Shown: positions 33,902 through 41,651 of the stretch, piece by piece
How positions within the stretch are numbered: the stretch's first letter is position 1
Layout: each line of letters begins with the position of its first letter
Source: Ruania halotolerans
GTDB lineage: Bacteria; Actinomycetota; Actinomycetes; Actinomycetales; Beutenbergiaceae
Length of the DNA stretch: 64,000 bases
Reading direction: 5' to 3'
Assembly: GCF_021049285.1 (NCBI RefSeq)
Contig: NZ_CP088017.1
Location: 3,359,380-3,423,379 of the forward strand
Position numbers and translations under genes: made by a program
The notes under the pieces: generated by a model
The model's input: the letters and a program-made list of their open reading frames with translations, nothing else
The model's database searches: none
What the model was told of the DNA's origin: nothing

Positions 33902-34557
33902 GCCAGATCCTGATCGCCGAGGATGAGGCACGGATCGCGTCGTTCGTCGCCAAGGGCCTGCGCGCAGCCGGGTACACGCCGACGACAGTCGGTACTGCCG
34001 CCGACACCGTCGACCTGGCAAGCACGGGAGACTTCGACCTGCTGATCCTCGATCTGGGCCTGCCGGACCAGGACGGATTCGAGGTGCTGCGTGCGGTGCG
34101 ATCGCTCGGCGTGACGATCCCGGTGATCATTCTCACCGCGCGCTCGTCAGTGACCGACACGGTCGCTGGCCTTGAGGGCGGTGCCGACGACTACATGGCC
34201 AAGCCGTTCCGGTTCGAGGAACTGCTCGCGCGTGTGCGGCTCCGGCTCCGCAGCGACATCACCAGTTCGGAACCGACCGTGCTCAGCCACGGCGGCCTGT
34301 CTCTCGACCTGCGTACGCGACGGGCCCGGGTGAATGAGCGAGACGTCGACCTGTCCGCCCGTGAGTTCACCCTCACCGAGACGTTCCTACGCAGCCCGGG
34401 ACAGGTACTCAGCCGCGAACAACTGCTGTCCCGGGTGTGGGGGTATGACTTCGATCCCGGTTCGAATGTGGTGGACGTCTACGTGCGCTACCTGCGCAAG
34501 AAGCTCGGGGCGCACCGTTTCGAGACCGTGCGTGGGATGGGCTACCGACTCAGCTGA
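33898..34557 (+). CDS. OmpR-family response regulator
   Basis: 219 residues. Receiver domain with phospho-acceptor Asp52 and Lys102, followed by a winged-helix effector domain (about 128-218) with SAREFTLTETFLRSPGQVLS and DVYVRYLRKKLG. Start overlaps the kinase stop (ATGA). Targets are unknown. Its stop is 14 bases from the stop of the convergent NarL-type regulator. Confidence 0.95.
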   Translation: MSQILIAEDEARIASFVAKGLRAAGYTPTTVGTAADTVDLASTGDFDLLILDLGLPDQDGFEVLRAVRSLGVTIPVIILTARSSVTDTVAGLEGGADDYMAKPFRFEELLARVRLRLRSDITSSEPTVLSHGGLSLDLRTRRARVNERDVDLSAREFTLTETFLRSPGQVLSREQLLSRVWGYDFDPGSNVVDVYVRYLRKKLGAHRFETVRGMGYRLS

Positions 34558-34571
34558 CCTCGCGGGAGTGT

Positions 34572-35228
34572 TCAGCCATCGGCATCGTGTACCAGGAGCG
34601 CGAGCTGCGTCCGGTTCCCCAGGCCCAGCTCGGACAGCATGCGTGAGATGTGCGCCTTCACTGTCGCGATTGACATCCCCAGTGTGCGAGCAATCTCGGC
34701 GTTCGAGGCGCCGAGGGAGACCTCCCGGGCGACGTCGCGCTCCCGCACAGTCAGAGTGTTCACTGCGCGACGCGCCCGGGCGGCCGAGTCCGCACGAGTC
34801 CTCGCCCGATCGAGCAGACCCCGCAGAACAGCGACGGAGAAGACCGGTTCCCCGGCCGCGACCCGGCGGACAGCCTCGACAACCCGTTCTGGTTCGGTGT
34901 CCTTGAGCAGGAAGCCGGCGGCCCCTGCGCGTAGCGCGGCGAGAACATTCTCGTCGGCATCGAAGGTGGTCAACACGAGGACTTCGGGAGGGTCGGTCCG
35001 CGCCCTCACTCGCCGGGTGGCCTCGATCCCGTCCATCCGCGGCATCCGCAGGTCCATCACCACCACATCGACCTGGCGGGAATCCAGGACCTCACGAACC
35101 TGGCTGCCATCGCCCGCATCAGCCACGACGTCGATGCCCTCTGCCCCGTCGAGCATCAGGGTGAGCGCTCCGCGCACCAACGGATCGTCATCGACCACCA
35201 GGAGACGGATTCGTGGCGACTCACTCAT
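34572..35228 (-). CDS. NarL/LuxR-family response regulator
   Basis: 218 residues from ATG 35228. Receiver with Asp59 (VVVMDLRMPRMDG) and the conserved Lys in GFLLKD, then a LuxR-type HTH of about 60 residues (LTVRERDVAREVSLGASNAE and MSIATVKAHISRML). The start overlaps the kinase stop by eight bases. NarL-type regulators bind inverted heptamers; a matching 7-2-7 palindrome occurs at 37630 and 39357, but the link is inference. Confidence 0.94.
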   Translation of the reverse strand: MSESPRIRLLVVDDDPLVRGALTLMLDGAEGIDVVADAGDGSQVREVLDSRQVDVVVMDLRMPRMDGIEATRRVRARTDPPEVLVLTTFDADENVLAALRAGAAGFLLKDTEPERVVEAVRRVAAGEPVFSVAVLRGLLDRARTRADSAARARRAVNTLTVRERDVAREVSLGASNAEIARTLGMSIATVKAHISRMLSELGLGNRTQLALLVHDADG

Positions 35229-36390
35229 CCGGCCACGGTATCCGGGCCCTGAGCCGGAACACGCCGCCGCCGGTCTCGATCTCGATCGCACCACCGGCGA
35301 GCTCCGCTCGCTCCGCCAGGCCAACCAGACCGGCGCCCGAGCCCGGCACGTCTGCTGAGCGAGCGCGCAGCGGATTGCTGATTTCGACGCTCAGCGATCC
35401 GCCCGCGATCCCGGTCAGCTGGACGTGGACCGGGCACCCGGCGGCATGCTTGCGAGCGTTCGTCAGTCCTTCCTGGATGATCCGGTAGACCGGCCGGCCG
35501 ACAGCGGTCGGGACGGGACCGTCCACCTCGATCTGCGTCGTCACCGTGCTGCCGGCCGCCCTGGCCTCATCGACCAGTGTCGGCAGGTCGGCGACACCCG
35601 GGTCCGGAGGCCTTCGCCGGCTGAGCGGCCCTGAGTCCACCACCTCGTCCGCGCGAAGCACCCCAATCACCTCACGCAACTCCTCGAGGGCCTCGTGCAC
35701 ACCGCGGCGGACCGTCCCTGCCGCGATCGCCATCTGCTCGGGCGGGCCATCCGGGCGGTACTCCAAGGCACCGGCCGCCGTGGCGACGAGCGAGAGGCGA
35801 TGCGCGAGGACATCGTGCATCTCCCGCGCGATCCGAGTGCGCTCCGCGAGCCGTGCGTCGGCTAGGCGCCGTTCCGCGTCGAGTTCAGCACGACGGGCAC
35901 GCTCGCGCAGTGAGCCCATCAGTGCCCAGCGGGCCTGTGCGAACGCTCCCCACGCGATCAGGGCCGCATACGCCGTCAGCGTCAGGAGCACCCACCAGGT
36001 CATCGTGATCCCCGCAACGGGGCGCGCCACCGCCTGGACCACGTGCGCCAGCACACCGGCGGCGCCGATCAGGGCAGCCGGCACCAGGCGGTGACGCTGT
36101 GCCACCACCAGCGTGGCAATGGTCGAGGCAGCCGTCGCAGCCGGAGAGGCCGCTGCCAGGCAGGCGATCACGACCGCTCCCGCCGCCGGATAGCGCAGCG
36201 CAAGAGCGAGCGCCATCAGGGCCAGTACACCGACCACGCCGTCAAGAACCGTCCAGGCCGCGCCTCCGCCTGCGGACGCCGATCGAGCGAGCACTGTGGC
36301 CGTCGTCAGCACCGTGGCCACGCCGAGCACGGCGAACGTCCAGGTGGTCCCCAGGTGGGATCGGATCGGGGTGTCCTCGGTGTGACCCAT
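35221..36390 (-). CDS. NarL-type sensor histidine kinase (HisKA_3)
   Basis: 389 residues from ATG 36390. The first 150 residues contain about five to six hydrophobic segments with little extracellular sequence. HisKA_3 follows with His192 (REMHDVLAHRLSL) and a HATPase domain with Asn311 (RIIQEGLTNARKHA) and GAGLVGLAERAELAGG. This architecture typically senses membrane or cell-envelope signals. A TACGGT -10-like box ends eight bases before the ATG, so it may be leaderless. Confidence 0.93.
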   Translation of the reverse strand: MGHTEDTPIRSHLGTTWTFAVLGVATVLTTATVLARSASAGGGAAWTVLDGVVGVLALMALALALRYPAAGAVVIACLAAASPAATAASTIATLVVAQRHRLVPAALIGAAGVLAHVVQAVARPVAGITMTWWVLLTLTAYAALIAWGAFAQARWALMGSLRERARRAELDAERRLADARLAERTRIAREMHDVLAHRLSLVATAAGALEYRPDGPPEQMAIAAGTVRRGVHEALEELREVIGVLRADEVVDSGPLSRRRPPDPGVADLPTLVDEARAAGSTVTTQIEVDGPVPTAVGRPVYRIIQEGLTNARKHAAGCPVHVQLTGIAGGSLSVEISNPLRARSADVPGSGAGLVGLAERAELAGGAIEIETGGGVFRLRARIPWPDE

Positions 36391-36577
36391 GATCAGCCAC
36401 CGTACGGCCGAGGCACCATCACACCACAGACGAAAGTCGGGGGGCGGTCCGACCATCGGGGGTTCGGCGCAGTCCAGGTGGCCGATGTGCTAGGTCAGCA
36501 CCGGAGTGGACTCTGGTGATCGGCCGCCGACATGGCGCCCCTCGCGATTGCGGGGCAACGATCTGAAAGGACTTCTG

Positions 36578-37009
36578 ATGACCGCTATCAGCGTTGATTC
36601 CACGACCCCCACCCAGACGAACCGACGTGCCCAGCTGCTGACCGTGATCGCGACGCCACTGCTGGCCGCCGTCGTCTGGATCCTCGCGGTCCCGATCGCC
36701 GGTGTCGAACTGGTGGCACAGCCGGGAGGGCAGCAATCATCGGCGATCACCATCTCGATAGCGTCCGTCCTCGCCGCCGGGCTGACCGCAGCCCTGCTGG
36801 GATGGGCAGCCTGGGCCGTGCTGGATCGCCTCAGTGGGCACGCCCGCAGCATCTGGAGAGTCCTCGCGGTCGTCGTGCTGGCTGGCTCGATGGTCAGCCC
36901 CGTCACAGCGGCCGACGGCGCAGCCTCAGTTGTCCTGATCGCCCTGCATCTGGTGGTGGGAGCCACCCTGATCGTCGGACTGCCGGTCCGGCCACGCCGT
37001 GTGGCGTGA
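36578..37009 (+). CDS. DUF6069-like four-helix membrane protein
   Basis: 143 residues from ATG 36578 with AAAGGA six bases upstream. About four hydrophobic segments: TVIATPLLAAVVWILAVPI, TISIASVLAAGLTAALLGWA, VLAVVVLAGSMVSPVTA and SVVLIALHLVVGATLIVGL. Layout resembles DUF6069 proteins, function unknown. Divergent from the NarL-type kinase (187-bp gap), as many such small membrane proteins are. Family match is by memory of layout, not a search. Confidence 0.65.
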   Translation: MTAISVDSTTPTQTNRRAQLLTVIATPLLAAVVWILAVPIAGVELVAQPGGQQSSAITISIASVLAAGLTAALLGWAAWAVLDRLSGHARSIWRVLAVVVLAGSMVSPVTAADGAASVVLIALHLVVGATLIVGLPVRPRRVA

Positions 37010-37024
37010 CCGGACCGGCAGTCC
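36977..37024. terminator. Bidirectional terminator at the end of the DUF6069-like gene
   Basis: 22-bp arms (36977-36998 and 37003-37024) with one mismatch and a GTGT loop. The gene's stop codon lies inside the right arm. The arms begin GGACTGCCGGTCCGG. It also sits nine bases from the stop of the convergent exported-protein gene, so it serves both strands. Confidence 0.85.
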
Positions 37025-37032
37025 AGGCCAGG

Positions 37033-37542
37033 TCAGTCGCCCGAGTCGGCAGAGGGTGCACTGTCCGCGGACTCCGGGCTCTGCGCACTGGCCGGGCTCG
37101 GGGCGCTGACCGGACTCGGCGCACTGGCTGGGCTCGGTGGCGTCTGAGCACTCACCGGGCTGACCGGACTCGGCGCACTCGCCGGACTCGGTGGCGTCTG
37201 AGCACTCACCGGGCTGACCGGACTCGGCGCACTCGCCGGACTCGGTGGCGTCTGAGCACTCACCGGGCTCACCGGACTCGGCGCACTCGCCGGTGTCATC
37301 GGGGAAGCGGTAGGCGACGCAGCCGTCACCGACGAGATCGCACTTTCCGCGGCCACGGCGGCAGGGTTCGCCGTCACAGCCTCGGACGCGAGGGAGAGCT
37401 TCACGGCTTCGTCGGCGCCCGCCACCTGAACGGCAGGCTGGCTGAAATCCTCACCTGGTTCGGCGGCCGCGCTGACCGCGCCAGCGGTCACGGCCACCAC
37501 ACCGAGGGCGCCGGTGGTGATCCATACCTTGCGTGTGATCAT
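37033..37542 (-). CDS. Exported Ser/Ala/Pro-rich repeat protein
   Basis: 169 residues, family unrecognised. N-terminal signal-like segment (ITRKVWITTGALGVVAVTAG then AVSAAA, a plausible signal-peptidase I site), a short ordered stretch to about residue 70, then low-complexity sequence built of 18-residue repeats around PSPASAPSPVSPVSAQTP, and an acidic end (SPESADSAPSADSGD). The N-terminus and tail resemble the protein encoded at 37645-38073, so the two are paralogues. Probably secreted or surface-associated. A TTGACA box lies about 40 bases upstream of the start, without a clear -10. Confidence 0.75.
   Translation of the reverse strand: MITRKVWITTGALGVVAVTAGAVSAAAEPGEDFSQPAVQVAGADEAVKLSLASEAVTANPAAVAAESAISSVTAASPTASPMTPASAPSPVSPVSAQTPPSPASAPSPVSPVSAQTPPSPASAPSPVSPVSAQTPPSPASAPSPVSAPSPASAQSPESADSAPSADSGD
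37132..37293. repeat. 54-bp tandem repeat, three units
   Basis: Units at 37132-37185, 37186-37239 and 37240-37293, nearly identical (single-base differences). 54 bp is a multiple of three, so unit gain or loss keeps the reading frame. Degenerate half-units continue toward 37080. It encodes the 18-residue repeats of the exported protein. Confidence 0.9.
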
Positions 37543-37629
37543 GATGTCTCCAGTGATCGTCCCCAGGCGGGGTTCGTTGGTGTCAAGGCCGAGCCTGGCC
37601 CTCGGAGATGAGAACGGCGGGAACCGGCG

Positions 37630-37645
37630 ATGAGAGGCCTCTCAT
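37630..37645. promoter_or_regulatory. 7-2-7 palindrome, copy 1
   Basis: ATGAGAG-GC-CTCTCAT, extended by one further base pair on each side (37629-37646). It lies 88 bases upstream of the exported-protein gene starting at 37542 and touches the stop codon of the upstream paralogue. A further half-site ATGAGA is at 37608-37613. Same heptamers as at 39357-39372. Confidence 0.7.
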
Positions 37646-38073
37646 CAATCGTCTGCCGACTCGGCTGACGGCGGGCTGTCCGGGCTGTCATCGGGGCTAG
37701 CGGGCGCATTCGGACTGTCAGCGCTCACCGGTGCAGCGAGCGATACCCGCTCCGGAGAGTCACCTCCCTCGGTCGCGGAAGTCCCGCCCGACGCGGCCGG
37801 CGGATCCGCCGGCGAGACGGCCGTCCGCACGGAGCTGTCTGTCGTGCCGGGGCCGTCGGTCCTGTCACGGCCGTCCGTGTCCCGGCCCGTCTCCGGGGTG
37901 GCCACCGATACCGCACGCTCCGACGCGGCCCGCGGAGCGGTCGTTGGCCCAGAGACGACGATGGCCTCGCCCATCGAAGGGGCGGTGAGCCCGGGTCCCG
38001 TCGCCAGCACCGCTGCGACCACGCCAGCCACGCCCAGTGCACCGGTGGCCATCCATGCACCACTGCGACTCAT
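37645..38073 (-). CDS. Exported low-complexity acidic protein, paralogue of 37033-37542
   Basis: 142 residues from ATG 38073 with GGAGG five bases upstream. N-terminal SGAWMATGALGVAGVVAAVL parallels VWITTGALGVVAVTAG of its neighbour, then Thr/Ser/Pro/Gly-rich sequence and an acidic end (SPDDSPDSPPSAESADD). No tandem repeats. The start overlaps the stop of the APH-like gene (ATGA), so the two are co-expressed. Function unknown; could be a secreted or wall-associated protein, or a lipid-anchored one, although no lipobox Cys is present. Confidence 0.75.
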   Translation of the reverse strand: MSRSGAWMATGALGVAGVVAAVLATGPGLTAPSMGEAIVVSGPTTAPRAASERAVSVATPETGRDTDGRDRTDGPGTTDSSVRTAVSPADPPAASGGTSATEGGDSPERVSLAAPVSADSPNAPASPDDSPDSPPSAESADD

Positions 38074-39320
38074 GGTTTCCTCCCGGCTCGTTCGTTCCGT
38101 GCACGGGTGAGCCAACGATCCGCGACCGCCAGTCGAGCCCGCCCCTGGTCCGCAGCCGTCCCGGCCACCAGCGAGAGCACCACCGCGGCCACTCTCGCGG
38201 CAAGAGCCGCCGGGTCCACACGCTCGGAGAACACGGCGAACCAGTCATCAGTGATCTCATCAACGTGGTGGTAACGCTCCGGGGCGAGCGCGGGGAGCAC
38301 ACTGAGGTGCCCGAGCATCGTGGCCAGGTCGTCCTCCCGCGCTCCCGGACCGAGTGAGTCCAGATCGATGGCTCCGTGCACCTTGCCTGCGGCGGTGAAC
38401 ACGTTGGCCTCGTAGAAGTCTCCGTGGGTGGGCACCTGAGCCGGAGCGGGCAGCTCGGACAGGAGATCGGCGACACCCCGCTCGATTGCGGTGATCCCGG
38501 CCATCGACGCGGGTTGCGCTGCCCGGGCAGCGCTCGCGTGGAAGTCGATCCGATCGACCCAGGACTGACGCCGAGGGAGTGCCCGGACGGCATCCGGAAG
38601 CGCGTCCAGCCAGGCCACCAGTTCCTCGGCGGCGGGCAGGTCCTCCGGGTGGCTGCGCGCGCCGGCAATGGCATTCGTCAGGGCGGTGCCGGTCATCACA
38701 GAGAGCACCACCACACCGGGAACCGGTTCACCCACGACCCGAGGGGCTGGCACACCTGTCTGCTCCAGCACCTGGTGGCGCCGGACCAGCCGCGAGGTGC
38801 GCGCCGGGGGCAGGATCTTGAGGTACGCCACGGGACCACCAGGGCCCATGACCCGGACCACTGCGCGGCGTGTCGGCCGATAGCCGAGGAGTTCCACCCC
38901 GATCGGGGTGGGATCTGAGGCACTGCTGCGGCCGCCATGGGCAGTGAGAGAGGGACGCAACCAGCCCGCAACCACACGAGGATCAAGCGCCGCTCGCAGG
39001 CCGGGAAGCGCAGGGTCATCTGCACGCCGCCATACGCGCACTCGATGCACGCCGTTGTCGAGCACGGCGACCGAGGGCGCATCGGGAACTGCGGCAGTGC
39101 TGGCAACCAGGTGTTCCCGGACCGGACGCCCCGCCACCCGGTAGTCGACGGCGTAGACCGCGCTCACGCCCAGACCTGGCCGGTGATGCACGGCGTCGAC
39201 CTCGACCACGAGGCCAGCCAGCGCCTCATCCACACCGATCGCGGCCCGCACCAAGTCGCCGGCGTCCGAACCCGTCAACAGGGTCAGCTCTTCGGGCACG
39301 AGGGTGGTCATGATGCTCAT
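38070..39320 (-). CDS. APH-family phosphotransferase-like protein
   Basis: 416 residues. Kinase-like fold of the aminoglycoside phosphotransferase/choline kinase superfamily: Lys168 in AYLKIL (ATP-binding candidate), catalytic loop HGDFYEAN (His299-Asp301-Asn306) and IDLDSLG (metal-binding Asp319/321). The N-terminal 150 residues are a separate alpha/beta-like region. Substrate unknown; chromosomal members of this group often act on metabolites such as sugars, homoserine or choline, so drug resistance should not be assumed. ATG 39320 or 39311 possible. Confidence 0.85.
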   Translation of the reverse strand: MSIMTTLVPEELTLLTGSDAGDLVRAAIGVDEALAGLVVEVDAVHHRPGLGVSAVYAVDYRVAGRPVREHLVASTAAVPDAPSVAVLDNGVHRVRVWRRADDPALPGLRAALDPRVVAGWLRPSLTAHGGRSSASDPTPIGVELLGYRPTRRAVVRVMGPGGPVAYLKILPPARTSRLVRRHQVLEQTGVPAPRVVGEPVPGVVVLSVMTGTALTNAIAGARSHPEDLPAAEELVAWLDALPDAVRALPRRQSWVDRIDFHASAARAAQPASMAGITAIERGVADLLSELPAPAQVPTHGDFYEANVFTAAGKVHGAIDLDSLGPGAREDDLATMLGHLSVLPALAPERYHHVDEITDDWFAVFSERVDPAALAARVAAVVLSLVAGTAADQGRARLAVADRWLTRARNERAGRKP

Positions 39321-39356
39321 TCCATCGGCCCTTGATGGTGTCGGTGTGAGAGGAAG

Positions 39357-39372
39357 ATGAGAGAACTCTCAT
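39357..39372. promoter_or_regulatory. 7-2-7 palindrome, copy 2
   Basis: ATGAGAG-AA-CTCTCAT lies between the divergent APH-like gene and adenosine deaminase gene, 36 bases from the former's start and directly before the TACAGT -10-like box (39372-39377) of the latter. An extra TGAGAG half-site lies 11 bases upstream (39347-39352), one helical turn away. Confidence 0.75.
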
Positions 39373-39384
39373 ACAGTGACAATC

Positions 39385-40431
39385 GTGGCCCGTGATCTGC
39401 GAACGCTTCCCAAGGCACATCTGCATCTGCACTTCACCGGCTCGATGAGTGCGCTGACCCTCAGCGAGCTCGCCATCGAAGCAGGAGTGCGGATCCCGGA
39501 GACGCTCCGCGAGACGGTCGCCTCCGCGGACCCGCTGCGGCTGCCTGCGAACGAACGCGGTTGGTTCCGGTTCCAGCGCATGTACGACGCCGCCCGGGCC
39601 GTGGTGCGCTCCGAAGCGGCGATGCGCCGGCTCATCCACGAAGCGGCGCAGGCCGACGCCGACGAAGGCTCTCGACGCCTGGAGATTCAGGTGGACCCGA
39701 CCTCCTACGCCCCGTTCGTCGGCGGCATCACCCCGGCGCTGGAGATCATCACCGATGCGGCGCGGGAGGCCAGCGCAACCACCGGCGTCGAGACGGGCAT
39801 CATCGTGGCCTCCTCACGCACGCGCCACCCGCTGGACGCCCGGACCTTGGCACGCCTCGCGGTCCGGCACGCCGGGGACGGTGCCGGTGACGTGATCGGC
39901 TTCGGTCTGAGCAACGATGAGCGCCGCGGGAACACCGCGGATTTCGGGCCGGCGTTCCGGATCGCCGCTCGTGCAGGTCTGCTGCTCGCCCCGCACGGCG
40001 GGGAGCTGCTCGGACCGGACCACGTGGCCGAGGTGGTGGCCCATCTGCACCCGCACCGTCTCGGGCATGGGGTCCGAGCCGCCGAGGATCCGGCCCTCTT
40101 GGATCGGATCGTGGCAGAGAGGATCGCACTCGAGGTGTGCCCGGCGTCGAATGTCTCCCTCGGTGTCTTCCCCACGGCGCAGGAACTGCCCCTGCGCCGA
40201 CTCCTGGCTGCGGGCGCCGATATCGCTCTCGGAGCCGACGATCCGCTCCTGTTCGGCTCCCGGTTGCTGGCCCAGTACGAGACCGCCCGGCATGTGCACG
40301 GCATGACGGATGCCGAGCTTGCCGAACTGGCCCGAGGTTCGATCCGCGCCAGCCGCGCCAGCACCGCCTCGAAGGCGGCAATGCTCGCAGATGTCGGCGC
40401 CTGGCTCACCGGACCTGGCCTCCGCGAGTGA
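39385..40431 (+). CDS. add: Adenosine deaminase family protein
   Basis: 348 residues from GTG 39385. Zinc and catalytic motifs intact: HLHLH (12-16), PHGGE (His204, Glu207), HRLGHG (224-229) and ADDP (284-287). Deaminates adenosine/deoxyadenosine to inosine in purine salvage; adenine deaminase activity is a less likely alternative because these families share motifs. The -10-like box TACAGT ends seven bases before GTG 39385, favouring leaderless translation there; GTG 39376 would add three residues. Confidence 0.88.
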   Translation: MARDLRTLPKAHLHLHFTGSMSALTLSELAIEAGVRIPETLRETVASADPLRLPANERGWFRFQRMYDAARAVVRSEAAMRRLIHEAAQADADEGSRRLEIQVDPTSYAPFVGGITPALEIITDAAREASATTGVETGIIVASSRTRHPLDARTLARLAVRHAGDGAGDVIGFGLSNDERRGNTADFGPAFRIAARAGLLLAPHGGELLGPDHVAEVVAHLHPHRLGHGVRAAEDPALLDRIVAERIALEVCPASNVSLGVFPTAQELPLRRLLAAGADIALGADDPLLFGSRLLAQYETARHVHGMTDAELAELARGSIRASRASTASKAAMLADVGAWLTGPGLRE

Positions 40432-40446
40432 CCCTGCGGGACCAGT

Positions 40447-40471
40447 CGGCACGTGCATCGACACCGTGCCG
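40447..40471. terminator. Weak hairpin between convergent add and murB
   Basis: 7-bp stem CGGCACG/CGTGCCG with an 11-nt loop, 16 bases after the add stop. A modest candidate terminator for both convergent genes. Confidence 0.35.
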
Positions 40472-40510
40472 CGCCACTGTGCGGCGACTACGACCCGCGT
40501 GAACCGGGCA

Positions 40511-41605
40511 CTACAGACGCATACCGAGTAGCACCGGCTCCGGTACCAGCTCGATCTCGAACTGTTCCCATACCCCGTTGCGTACCTCGCGGGCCAACGC
40601 GAGCAGGTCCGCCGCCCTCGCGCCGCCTCGATTGGTCAACGCGAGAACGTGCTTGGTCGAGAGCGCCGCAGGCCCAGGCTGGCCGTATCCCTTGGTAAAC
40701 CCCGAGCGGGCGATCAACCACGCGGCACTGGTCTTGACTCGTTCCCCTGCGGCGAACCTCGGAGCCTCGGGCGGCAGTAATGCGGCGCGCGAGGCGCTGA
40801 GTACGGGGTTGGTGAAGAACGATCCAGCGCTCCAGGTGTCATGGTCGGTCTCCTCGAGAACCATGCCCTTGCCGCGACGCAGACCGAGCACAGCCTCGCG
40901 CACCTCCGCGGCTGCCGCGCGCTCGCCCACGGCAACACCGAGAGCGGCCGCCAACTCGGGGTAGCGCACCGGAGCGCTGGACTCGGACAGCACAAACTGG
41001 AAGCCGACCTCGAGCACCACATAGCGAGGGCTCGGGCTCCACGCGGTGCCGGTGCCGTCATCAACGAAGGAGTCCTTGAGCACAGACCTGCGGTACCCGA
41101 AGCCGAGCTCAGCCCGGGCCATCGTGCGGATGCGACCGGTCGCCCGGTCCCAGGTGCGCACCGACGAGATCACCTCGGCGACCTCCTGCCCATAGGCGCC
41201 GACATTCTGTACCGGGGTGGCGCCGCTGGAGCCGGGGATCCCGGACAGTGCTTCCACACCGCGCCACCCCTGCGCCACGGCCCGGAGCACGACGTCATCC
41301 CACGGCTGGCCGGCGGGAACCCGCACTGAGGCCCCACCGCAGGCGTCCTGGCTCTCTACAGTGATCCCGCGGCGGGCGTCGCGCACCACCACGCCGTCGA
41401 AGCCCTCGTCGGCCACCAGCACGTTCGAGCCGCCGCCGAGTACGAGCACCGGTTCACCGCTGCGGTCGGCCGAGGAGACGGTCTCAACCAGCTCTTCTTC
41501 GGACGTGGCCTCCACAAACCTGCCGACCGGTCCCCCCACCCGGAACGTCGTCAGATCGGCCAGCAGCGGCAACTCGGTACCAGTAGTCGCAGGCTGGGAG
41601 GTCAT
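40511..41605 (-). CDS. murB: UDP-N-acetylenolpyruvoylglucosamine reductase
   Basis: FAD enzyme reducing UDP-GlcNAc-enolpyruvate to UDP-MurNAc in peptidoglycan synthesis. 364 residues from ATG 41605. FAD motifs GGGSNVLVAD (57-66) and GIPGSSGATPVQNVGAYG (122-139), catalytic Ser262 in SAGSFFTNP and Glu356 near the C-terminus (LVPEPVLLG). Presence of the Tyr-loop region makes it type I. A TAGAGT box ends nine bases before the ATG, so it may be leaderless. Often adjacent to the MaoC pair in actinobacteria; here separated by the LacI/MFS pair. Confidence 0.96.
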   Translation of the reverse strand: MTSQPATTGTELPLLADLTTFRVGGPVGRFVEATSEEELVETVSSADRSGEPVLVLGGGSNVLVADEGFDGVVVRDARRGITVESQDACGGASVRVPAGQPWDDVVLRAVAQGWRGVEALSGIPGSSGATPVQNVGAYGQEVAEVISSVRTWDRATGRIRTMARAELGFGYRRSVLKDSFVDDGTGTAWSPSPRYVVLEVGFQFVLSESSAPVRYPELAAALGVAVGERAAAAEVREAVLGLRRGKGMVLEETDHDTWSAGSFFTNPVLSASRAALLPPEAPRFAAGERVKTSAAWLIARSGFTKGYGQPGPAALSTKHVLALTNRGGARAADLLALAREVRNGVWEQFEIELVPEPVLLGMRL

Positions 41606-41651
41606 GGGCGTCCACTCTACGCAGGCGAGGCACACTTGGGGGGCTGACTGA

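Noticed and set aside
37132-37293. Regular repeat that might be taken for a CRISPR array
   Set aside because: Units are contiguous with no spacers, in frame within a coding sequence, and no cas genes are present.
38070-39320. Aminoglycoside resistance gene
   Set aside because: The APH fold motifs are shared by many metabolic kinases; chromosomal context and divergence give no reason to assign antibiotic modification.
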